Origin: Saccoglossus kowalevskii
Lineage: Eukaryota; Hemichordata; Enteropneusta; Harrimaniidae
Reading direction: 5' to 3'
Length of the DNA stretch: 16,190 bases
NCBI RefSeq assembly: GCF_000003605.2
Contig: NW_003126391.1
Location: 31,036 to 47,225 of the forward strand
The notes under the pieces were generated by a model. That model was not told the origin of the DNA, ran no database searches, and saw only the letters and a list, made by a program, of their open reading frames with translations. This document shows, piece after piece, positions 7,714 through 16,190 of this stretch; positions within the stretch are counted from its first letter, which is position 1, and every line of letters begins with the position of its first letter. The position numbers and the translations under genes were made by a program.

Positions 7714-8090
7714 CGAAGAGGGCCCTGAAGAGTACGCGTTCATACACACGGAATACAGCTTAAGTGGGAGAGTGCCCCCATACCCTAGGTGTCTCGAATC
7801 TCGAACGTGTCATCAACAGCAAAACAAAACCATGTACGTGTTACTGGTTCAGAACTCCCACTTCCCGCTGTACTGACATCATATCTGTTGATGATAAAAT
7901 GAAAAGTGACCCTTGTACAGTCATTATTCACCAAGACCGAACTTGTTTTGCATGCATTGACGTGATGAGTGACACACGTGACTTTGAACGTCATTATAAA
8001 TCAAAGTATGATCATCACATTATTCTTTATTTCTTTAGTAATTATTACTTTTTTGTTTTTATAATAAAATACCTAACATTGCGAAGAGTA
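7714..8090 (+). other. Probable 3'UTR of the GALNT mRNA
   Basis: Starts after the TAA at 7711. The first good poly(A) hexamer after the stop is at 8063, so cleavage would fall at about 8080-8095. The open frame at 7764-8099 in this stretch has no recognisable protein content. Confidence 0.55.
8063..8068 (+). terminator. Candidate polyadenylation signal AATAAA
   Basis: A canonical AATAAA 350 bp after the stop codon, with T-rich sequence before it and a TTGTCGTTATT-type stretch after 8100 that could act as the downstream element. Other AATAAA hexamers occur further on in this AT-rich DNA, so this is simply the first reasonable one. Confidence 0.5.
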
Positions 8091-8533
8091 TTGTCATAAT
8101 TTATACATTGTCGTTATTATTATACCAAAAATGGAAAGCTACCACGAAAATTCTATCTCCTCCTGCAGGAGTTCCTGGAATATTATTAATTGTATGTCAC
8201 GTGATCTGACTCGTGTGTCCAACCATGTTTATACCTCTATGGCCAAACGTTACTTACCACACGAAGTAGTATCCCCTCAACGGCCGAAAAGCGAGTATAT
8301 GTCATGTTTGCCATACTTGTGGGTTCATACTGCCAGGATATCAGAAGTGAAAGAAAACGAGTTTTCGAGATACAGGAGTCCAAAATATTTAATGTCCGTA
8401 TTTCCTCATTTCGAATATTTCTAAATGAAAGAATAGCAAAATGCTGCCATTTCGTCGTATATCTAGGTGCGAGTCAGGTAGAATATTAGTAAACGACGAC
8501 GACCTGCTAACAGAATGTGGCTTTCCCTGAATT

Positions 8534-8551
8534 AAGTAATTAAAATTACTT
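8534..8551. repeat. Short perfect palindrome
   Basis: AAGTAATT, two A bases, then AATTACTT: 8-bp arms with a 2-bp centre, followed by a T-run. In a eukaryotic flank it has no assigned role; it could be chance in AT-rich DNA. Confidence 0.5.
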
Positions 8552-10011
8552 CTTTTTTAATAAGGGAATTGTAGTTATACACAATAGTTTCATAACTTTG
8601 TACCTCATTGGTGGAGTGGATATACTAGTATTCCACTTTCGACAAAATGGATATTAAAATTTGGCAAAATGTATCTCATTATTTCAGAAATATCACATGC
8701 ACAAATCACGATAATGCTCATATCAATCAGACCATTCCTCCGCGGAAAAGATTTGTGATCACGCACCGTAAGAAAATATCCTTTTTACAGGTTTCACCGA
8801 GATTCAGTAAAAAAAAAAAACGCCACGTTGAAATTGGCAACTCATTAAAAAAAACCATGATACTTTCTTTTAGATAAACATATACTAGGATACTACAACT
8901 GTTATCAACATTTCTAATACTGTAACACAATCTTGGGTTACAACGTGTATGACCGATATAGAGTACGTGCTCAGATTCACGGGCCGTGCGCGTACAATGA
9001 ACCTAGACTAACTCCACGAGTTTATGACTTAATTCAATCCGAAACAAAAATCTGTCATGCTAAAATTCTTTCCTGACAGTGTTTTCACCTGGGGTGTTTC
9101 CGAGGACATAGCTCACATGACATGCAAGCTACGTGTACGCACATGTAGGGACGTATTACAGCGTTAAGAAATAACGAATGGTTACTAGTTACTATCGGAT
9201 ATTACTCACATGCGATGTTTAATCGCAGGGTGTTCATGGCCCATAGGCGCCAGCAACACGTTACAGATTGTATGAAATATTTATATTTAATTTAAAGACA
9301 GAATATGTGAAACAAAAAAAAATGCATCGTGAAAAAATAGAAGAGTGGGTAGTCAAGCATAGTATTATAAATCATATATTATGAATTAATTTTTTAAATA
9401 CTGTGCGCAGTACTGCCTTGCGCTATATGCTACAGTGAAATATACATAGGCGTGTATGTTTTCAATTATTTAGAATTCTATAAATATTTATAAAGACAAC
9501 CTGGTAATTACGACGCTCGTGCATGCTTCGTTGAATGGAGGTAGGCGCCTTTTCACATTTCGTATTTGAACGAGACTAACGTCAAATGAAAAATCTTAAG
9601 TGTGTTTGTGAATAATTATTATTATATCTACAGCGCGTGACTTGGACGTGGGAAGATGTCTATAAATGGTAATGTATGCACCGTTAGTATAAGTCGCGCC
9701 CTACGGTGACGAAGCGCTTTTATGACGCAAATTGACGTAAAGAACGCCTTTCACATCCGGGCATTCACTGCGTCGATATTGTTCTTGATCTGGCGTCCGT
9801 CAATAAATAATACTGTATTGTTAGAGATGTGGTGTACAATTTCTATGGGTTCTTAGAAAGCCCGGGGTGGCCAATACGTCTAAGCTAGTTCCGATGGACG
9901 TGCTCGTTTAAGTTCGTATCTTTCTAATATCTAATTGATAATGCGATGGAAAAATAATGAGATGGTTATCAACGACTGGGTTGTGCCTACTGATAGATAC
10001 ACGTGCCCATG

Positions 10012-10019
10012 TGACGTCA
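10012..10019. promoter_or_regulatory. CRE-like palindrome downstream of GALNT
   Basis: A perfect TGACGTCA, with an ACGTG E-box-like core about 10 bp upstream at 10001-10005. Possible bZIP site of an enhancer, but the only support is a short motif match. Confidence 0.2.
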
Positions 10020-11094
10020 TACTTGTTGGTTGATTCCGTATTGCTGGTCGTAGCCGTAAAGATTTGATATCGAATTAACCTTACCAATCGGGCCTTAATT
10101 GTTGGCATGACAACCTCAGGTTACTCGTAATTATCATGTCATTGTTATGCGTTTTTTATATTGATAGTCATCAGTCGATAGGTGTAAAATTATTGTCAAA
10201 ATATCGCGAGACAGACTAGTTACGATATGGATACTTTAGTATTTATATTCGGCATTGTATATCGCTACATCACCAGGCTGATCTGTTCCCATTAAGAAAT
10301 ATTGTTTTCTTCCCTGTGCATGTCTTTTTAGTTTACGATACACACATATGTCAAACAAAACAGGCCAATTCTTGAAAGATTCAGAAGCCGCTAGTATACT
10401 CGCTACTGCTGTTTCGTCACTAAATCACATACATCCGGAATGACATTTTATTTTCCGCCGGGTTTTCTGTCTTATACTTATATGATGGAGATCGGGAAAG
10501 ATCTATATCCCTGTGTTGTGACAACTCCGGAGCACTTATATGTCGTAAACTAGACATTGTTGAAATGTTGCTTGACAAATATTAATGACTTTTTTTGCTT
10601 AAACCTTTAATAATTGAAACCCAAAATTAGTGATAAATATATGGGGAATTGAGTTCGACTTGTGTTTTTACACCACCACACATTCCTTTGTAGGTAATGG
10701 AGTTCAGCCGAAGGGTTTCGATCGTATAAAGTCCGACAGACTCAGAGCTAATTTGAATCGTAAATATTAATCCATTTTAAAGATATTTTCAACTGTCAAC
10801 ATTGCCTAGTCGAGTATAGTTCGGGATCAATTCTGAGAACTACTTGATATGTATATAAGCGCAATCAATACGAGGATGGGTGAAATAAATTAGAGTAGAT
10901 GAGAAGAGGTAGTCCGCTCAAGATAAGAAAATTATCGATTTACTGGGTTGACAGCTAGCGTTATCTATGTGGACGGTGTGGGGGTATTGCCAAGAACGCC
11001 GCCAATATTTGCTACTAATAAAGTCATGTGATAACGAAATGACACGTAAAGCAGAAAAAAAAACATACTAATGTACAGTCTGATATCATTACAG

Positions 11095-11154
11095 GGAGAT
11101 GCCATTGGCGGGAAGGGGTCCGAGGCTACCAAAGTTATTTTGCGGTTCATGAAG
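11095..11154 (+). CDS. Exon-like 60-bp island of an unidentified gene
   Basis: A GC-richer island in AT-rich DNA, bounded by ATCATTACAG (acceptor-like, with TACTAAT as a possible branch site at about 11068) and AAG|GTTTGT (weak donor). In phase 0 it is open for 20 codons, GDAIGGKGSEATKVILRFMK; another phase is also open, so the reading frame is not settled. I do not recognise the peptide. It could be an exon of a second + strand gene, a cassette exon or a repeat fragment. No adjoining exon was found in the window. Confidence 0.25.
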
Positions 11155-14100
11155 GTTTGTTTTTTAATATATAAAACATCAATTGTCATATTCTGCGCTT
11201 GAATGTGCTAAAAAAATTGAAGTGACGTGGCGTACGGTAGTAATCTCTGGAATGAAACGATCTGGAGTTCGGTTTTCCGGAAAATAATATATGGATATAC
11301 CCGTATACAATCTGTTGATTAATAAATTAAATTAACACAATTTCAAGTTGCATGACTATTACGGCAATAAAACATAATATTTTTCCAATATCGGTCCTTA
11401 CAATGCACACAGGACCAATTTAGACAAGGGCTATGAATCACTGAGTGGTTTGTACTTTGTTTGTCCTCACTCTTGACTGACTTGGCTTCGTGGGATCACT
11501 CATCGACACAATAAACACAGTGTTCTAGCTTCAATGACTGTATCCACGTATATTGCATGTGTAAACAAGTCCATGCGTACTTTGCTTTGAACCACATACG
11601 CAGAGGAACTGTGTTTGAACTCTAGTTCATTCATTGTTCTCTTCGTCGGAGTTATAATTTTATTACGTCGAACGAGAAAACAGATAGCATTTCCCCCATT
11701 TAATATTAACTGAATCTGATTAAATTTTAATAATGTTTTTTTTCTCCTACAATTGTGTAAGAACATGAACTCCATTTATATGGCCTAAAAAGCAAGATAT
11801 ATATATAACGCCATGGAAACCTGTAATGGTAACACAGTGCTAGGCACAATTCGGATGTATGTAACATGTTTAATTGGGTCACGTCATGTTCGAGGACAGT
11901 GACATGCAGTTACCTCGAACGATTTGTAATGCCTTTGAAGGTCACTGCAAAGTAAAACACGTAAATCCACACTAGTCTTTTACAGCAAATGTTTTAACAC
12001 TATGCGAGTACAAGGTATGGCATACAAACTAACAACTCGAACTTCCGAGAAGTTAGACGTATGGATACTTCATTTAAAAATTCGTTCATTATTTTAGTTT
12101 CGAAACACCGATATTTTTGGTGGAAAGTAAATGTACATCTGAAATTCGGTTTAATTTCTAAAGTAGGACATATAAAATGAATATTTTAAAGAAATACAAT
12201 TGTCGACACTATTAAAGCAGACGAAATCAAAACAGTATGGTTTTCGAACCTCTGCCCACGTGCCGGAAAATGGTATCATTTCAGTTTCGGTTGCATTTAT
12301 CTGCACGGACAGTTCCCGAGAGTTTCTACGTGGATTCAAATAATCTATGACTGCAAAACGCAAATAAATAGTTTTTTTTTTAAATTCATGCTGTATAAGA
12401 TAATTTACTTGGGTAGAAAAGTTGCCAATGGAATGATGGGAAACAACTATTTCATTGCCCTTTGAACTTTGAACTGCACTTTCTGAGTCAATCGCCCGGA
12501 TGTCGATTACTGTGAGAAAAAATAGTTGTTTTTTGTGGCTACATTAATGCCCCCAAATGCGGGTCTGGGCTGAGTTTGTTATTTTTATCTGCACATTTTT
12601 AAACTGGATGATAAATCTGCGTATTCGTTTGGCGCAGTGAAAACATTTCACACAAGAATTTGACCGATAAACCACTGACTACGACGAGGCTGGGTCTGAA
12701 TTGCGAGAAATCGTCTGAACGACGCGAGAGTAGGTAGGTCATTGTGGAGTTGTTTATATTTTGGATTTTATTGTACCGTTCTTCTGTGATCTCGATAAAA
12801 ACTGTGACGGAGTATAGTTTTGATATGTCACATATAATAATGTAATTGTCGTATTTTATTGAGGTAAATATCCCACCAATAGTGTTTCTGTTGTAACACA
12901 TTACTGGGATGTCGAGTCACTGTGGTGGTTCGGATATTGACAGTCTGCCACTCGCAGTAAATAGTAAACCTAAACGAGTGTTATCACGAAGTATTTACGA
13001 AATTTGCCATAGGCCTTCACCGCAAAAAACAATATACACAACAGCTGACATAATTTGTGAAAAATGCCAATGACGAAATACAATTGAGTTTGGTCACACT
13101 ACCAGTTGACTTGACTGTGTCCATCATTATTTTGACGATACCCAGGCACTGTATAATAAAAAACACTATGTGGTGTAATGAAAACCAGTTTCGTCGCGAA
13201 GTAAGATCTCCAAAACATCTGAACTTGCGCTTGATAATCGTTTAATAGCAAGTGTGGCCTTCCGCCAAGGATAAAAATGTTTCAGCCATGACTGTGTACT
13301 GCATTGTTTATTTTCTAGGTAATCCTAAACTTGTTTAGCTACTTGGGAAATGGGGGAAGAAAATAATTTGAAAATTGTGATATTTGTCAGATTTGGGTAA
13401 CAAATTGAAATGTGCTGCACTAACTTAGACTTTCAATTATGCAATATATTTTTCTGATGTTTAACTCGCCTTTCTGTGCATGATGACGTGTGTGGTCATA
13501 TTCTCGAAATAGTATTACCCCTGGTACTTCCTTTGAAAAATGATTTTCTTTGAAATTTCTCTTAGCGTGCGATAAATTGTTGTAGCCAAGTCTAAGTTAT
13601 TTGTCATTAGTTGATTGGCAAAAGGTTAGTGGTACACGAGTACTTGACATATATTACGAGTGTAACAAAATAACCAAGCCTGAAAAACATTATAATTGAA
13701 TTAATAACAAAAATTACATTGTCCTTGTAATTTTGTGTACATACACTGCCAGATTATTTAAAAAACAGTTATATAATCATAATAACACATATGGGTTAAC
13801 TTGTCTGTCCGATGTAAGTCGCGTCGTTGTTAAATGATTTGTTTACACTGATGTTATATTATTTCAAATTAAGTTCCGTGGGAATATTTTGTTTCATAAT
13901 AAATTTTTCTGTTTCCCCTGTATTTTGTTGAGCTCAGCCAGTGAGAGAATATTTGAAAAGTTTAGTGACTTCGCATTTCATCATGCCTAAATACAATAAT
14001 GGCATATAAAAAAGGGACCAAATAGGGGAGTAAGTCTTTATTTTTGCTAATTGTCTATGGTTAGTTGAATGAGCTAATACAGAAGTTGTTGTATACTAGG

Positions 14101-14335
14101 ATGATGCCATTTTACTCCTGTAGTGTATAATAGGTAGAACTTCCTCATGATGTCACTAATCTCACTATGCTTCTATTCATATAAGAGATGATAGAAACCA
14201 TGGGAGTAACAAAGGTCAACTTCTGGGCATTAAGGGTTGTAATAAAATAATGTATAAATATTCGTTTTCTAATTGATTTTCTAGACACTTCACCATGGGC
14301 GTCATTCACAAAAATATTTGTTCACAATTTTATTA
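11155..14335. other. Non-coding stretch, no gene seen
   Basis: AT-rich DNA with only small unsupported open frames on both strands (for example 11500-11775 and 12599-12901 on the minus strand). Visible structure is limited to a 12-bp inverted pair AAACAACTATTT (12441-12452 and 12520-12531), a GTTCGAGG/CCTCGAAC pair near 11889-11920 and a small hairpin at 13707-13736. None has a named role. Confidence 0.6.
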
Positions 14336-14584
14336 GTCCCCGTTCGGACGTAGTCCGAAAACGGGGACTTATGTTTTGCCCTGTGTGTGTCCGTGCGTGC
14401 GTCCGTGATCACCTGTATCTCGAACATGCATGGACCGATTAAGTTCAAACTTCACTCATACATCACACATTATATGGGACATATGCACATGCATTTTTTT
14501 CATGATCTGATTAACGATAGCCGAATAGCGGCCATTTTAAGGCCGAAAATGCTAATGTTACTCAAATATGAACGGAACGGGGAC
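14336..14584. mobile_element. Hairpin-headed repeat element with GTCCCCGTT termini
   Basis: The left end is a strong foldback: GTCCCCGTTCGGAC at 14336-14349 pairs with GTCCGAAAACGGGGAC at 14353-14368 around a 3-base loop with a 2-base bulge. A further inverted match, CGGAACGGGGAC, ends at 14584 and could be the other terminus. Between them is a GTGTGTCCGTGCGTGCGTCC stretch. This arrangement looks like an interspersed repeat seen in marine invertebrate DNA, as far as I recall. The open frame at 14387-14635 lies within it and is not a gene. Confidence 0.55.
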
Positions 14585-14699
14585 GTGTCATTGACAATGA
14601 CTTGTAGACTTTATAATTGGCTTCACCAATTTTAACAAAGCCGAAGTAATTCTGAATTAAAGCCGCAAGCGAAATCAGCTTGGCCCAAGCTATCGGAGA

Positions 14700-15745
14700 T
14701 CTATTTCATGATTAATGAGGTCTGTACCATGAGGTTGAAATGCAGTTGGTTCTATGTATTTACTTGGTTTAGTTATCGAGATATGGTTTTCAGAATATAT
14801 AATGAGGTTACATGATCATATAAATCTCTTGCAGTTACCTCTTTCCTTTGATGCCTTCATTATGGTACTGGTTGCATGGCTCAGTCTGAAACATTGTTTC
14901 AGATATGACAGTTATGCATGTTAATGAGTTCACATGACCATGTATGTTCATCTGTTATTGTGATCAATTCTCTTGTTTAAAGATGTCATAATAATACAGG
15001 ATTCATCTTCCTAACTGCAACAGTATTTGAGAAATATCGGTTATGCATATTAATTAGAATAGAAGCCCCCCATCCAATGGGTGCCAAACCACATAATCTA
15101 AAAGAATGTACCTCAAAAGTAGAATGCACATACACAATTTGAGCCCAATCGGACCAATACAACACATGTAATTGCACAATTTATGTTTTCTCGAAATCCA
15201 AGATGGCAGCCAAACCACATGACTGATTAAACTTGCTAGTATAAAAATTTGTTTCCATCAAGCTATGGCTATTCATTCGTATACAAAATATCCAGTTGAT
15301 TGGTTGACGCACCTTTGAGAAACAAATGCCTAAACTTTTGGTCATTTTTACATGTAATCCAAGATGGCGACCAAACCATGTGACTGATCTGAATTCTTTG
15401 TTAAATGTCTGAAAGTGTTCAATACAGAGATGCAACATAGCAAATTTTAAGTAATCACTTAATTGTGGCATAAGTAAAAAAACTACCAGTACTTCCTGTT
15501 TGGAAGAAATCCAAAATGGCAATCAAACCATGTGACTATTCAAAATTTTAAAGTGTTTACTGTTGCTTGGAGACAAAACATGACGGAATTAGTCACATGA
15601 CTGCTAAACTTTTTATTGCTTATATCTATTACACATGAGTTGTACTAAAAAATCTGATTGCCGAGACCATCAGAAAATGGTCAAATAGCCACTTTCAGTT
15701 CAAATTCAATCCAATATGGCTGCCGAACCAATTGACCAATCAAAA
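14700..15745. repeat. Degenerate repeat array with ATCCAA.ATGGC..CCAAACCATGTGAC units
   Basis: ATCCAA-type units start at 15072, 15196, 15357, 15509 and 15709 (spacings 124, 161, 152 and 200). The clearest, at 15357, reads ATCCAAGATGGCGACCAAAC and continues with CATGTGACTGATC; a shorter relative GTCACATGACTGCTAAAC lies near 15590. Upstream, a related set TAATGAG..CACATGACCA occurs near 14713, 14800 and 14922, with a weaker TAATTAG match at 15051. The two sets may be parts of one longer unit that has decayed. The minus-strand open frames at 14986-15177 and 15181-15522 are by-products of this array. Confidence 0.7.
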
Positions 15746-15878
15746 TTCTGAAAGTCTAATGCATCAAATCACATTAGGTACTATAAGTATTGAGAATTTT
15801 AGGTGAAATAACTTGACGAAAAAAGTTACGGAAGTGAGAAAGGAAGAAAAAACGAAAAAAACAACAGACAACAATAAT

Positions 15879-15908
15879 AGGAGCCAAGCCTTTTAGTCTT
15901 GGGCCCCT
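15879..15908. repeat. Hairpin at the end of the repeat block
   Basis: AGGAGCCAAGCCT (15879-15891) pairs with AGTCTTGGGCCCCT (15895-15908) around a short loop. It follows an A-rich, purine-rich run (15830-15878). The A-rich tail followed by a GC hairpin suggests the terminus of an interspersed element that may begin at 14336; that link is inference. Confidence 0.5.
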
Positions 15909-15925
15909 CACATCACACAATTGAA

Positions 15926-16140
15926 AGTACTGTAGAATACTTTATTTTCGCTTAGAATTTATTTTTGCTATTTTCGCTGAAGGGATGTTTCCGTGAAAAT
16001 AAAATCCAGCTAATATACTTTTTTTCCTATATTTCACATTCAACTCATCAAAATCAGTGAAAATAAATTCCATACAGAATGCCCAAAAAGCCTTTTCAGC
16101 GAGAATTAATTCCATTGAAAATAAAGTATTCCACAGTACT
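15926..16140. mobile_element. 215-bp MITE-like element with 24-bp terminal inverted repeats
   Basis: The left terminus 15926-15949 (AGTACTGTAGAATAC then TTTATTTTC) is inverted at 16117-16140 with one mismatch in 24. The interior is AT-rich and non-coding, and contains sub-terminal matches (CGCTGAA inverted to TTCAGCG, and two GTGAAAATAAA copies). Size, inverted ends and lack of coding fit a miniature inverted-repeat transposable element. TA dinucleotides just inside AGTACT could be the target duplication of a Tc1/mariner-type element, but this is not certain. Confidence 0.8.
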
Positions 16141-16172
16141 ACAAATGGATAACATGTTTATTAAACACTCAC

Positions 16173-16190
16173 CACTTCTTTTTGAAGTTG
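16173..16190 (-). CDS. Possible partial exon end of a minus-strand gene
   Basis: Read on the minus strand, the last 18 bases are followed by GTGAGTG, a good donor. All three short frames are open, but 18 bases cannot show coding content. Either a neighbouring convergent gene starts here or this is chance. Confidence 0.15.

Larger units (their letters stand above)
8091..11094. other. Non-coding stretch downstream of GALNT, no gene seen
   Basis: About 3 kb of AT-rich DNA. Open frames such as 8131-8424 and 8647-8877 lack recognisable domains and conserved splice context. It contains a short perfect palindrome at 8534, an A12 tract near 8809 and a CRE-like site at 10012. I find no tRNA, rRNA or coding exon. 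Confidence 0.6.

Noticed and set aside
7764-8424. Two open frames of about 100 residues just after the GALNT stop
   Set aside because: Composition is unlike a conserved protein, and the first overlaps the likely 3'UTR and poly(A) signal.
12441-12531. Inverted pair AAACAACTATTT as a transposon terminus
   Set aside because: Only 12 bp match, flanks do not extend the pairing, and there is no target duplication.
11500-12901. Minus-strand open frames at 11500-11775 and 12599-12901
   Set aside because: No conserved motifs, no plausible splice boundaries, and typical of chance frames in AT-rich DNA.
14387-15522. Open frames in the repeat block as genes
   Set aside because: They run across repeated non-coding units and share no domain; their length comes from the repeat sequence.

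Overview
The window comes from an animal nuclear genome. It carries one intron-rich gene on the + strand, with GT-AG introns in phases 0, 1 and 2. The non-coding DNA is AT-rich and holds short inverted-repeat elements, a pentanucleotide microsatellite and a decayed repeat array. The product is a Golgi enzyme, and the repeat types (palindromic MITE-like elements and a hairpin-headed repeat near 14336) look like those of marine invertebrates. I cannot place it in a phylum from the sequence alone.

Layout. Positions 1-1058 are the 5' flank or untranslated region, possibly with a 5'UTR intron (donor at 27, acceptor ending at 1022). Positions 1059-7713 hold ten coding exons of a polypeptide N-acetylgalactosaminyltransferase (GALNT/pgant, glycosyltransferase family 27). 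Joined by hand they give one uninterrupted 636-residue reading frame: a short cytosolic tail, a signal-anchor, a stem, a GT-A catalytic domain with a DSH metal site, and a three-repeat ricin-type lectin domain. Positions 7714 to about 8090 are the likely 3'UTR, with AATAAA at 8063. From about 8090 to 14335 I find no convincing gene, only a 60-bp exon-like island at 11095-11154. Positions 14336-16140 are repeats: a hairpin-headed element, a degenerate array built around an ATGGC..CCAAACCATGTGAC unit, and a 215-bp MITE-like element with 24-bp terminal inverted repeats. The last 18 bases may be the edge of a minus-strand exon.

Function. The enzyme would start mucin-type O-glycosylation in the Golgi by moving GalNAc from UDP-GalNAc to Ser/Thr of proteins, and its lectin domain would steer it to already glycosylated substrates. 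Unusual points are an Ala in the normally Gly-Gly active-site WGGE motif, a GALNT3-like SPH motif in the flexible catalytic loop with the usual Gly-Gly lost, a basic insert in lectin repeat alpha, and a degenerate CLA motif in lectin repeat gamma. I found no operon-like or defence-like system, and nothing that amounts to a clearly new biological system. The unusual residues of this enzyme and the repeat array are the parts most worth a second look.
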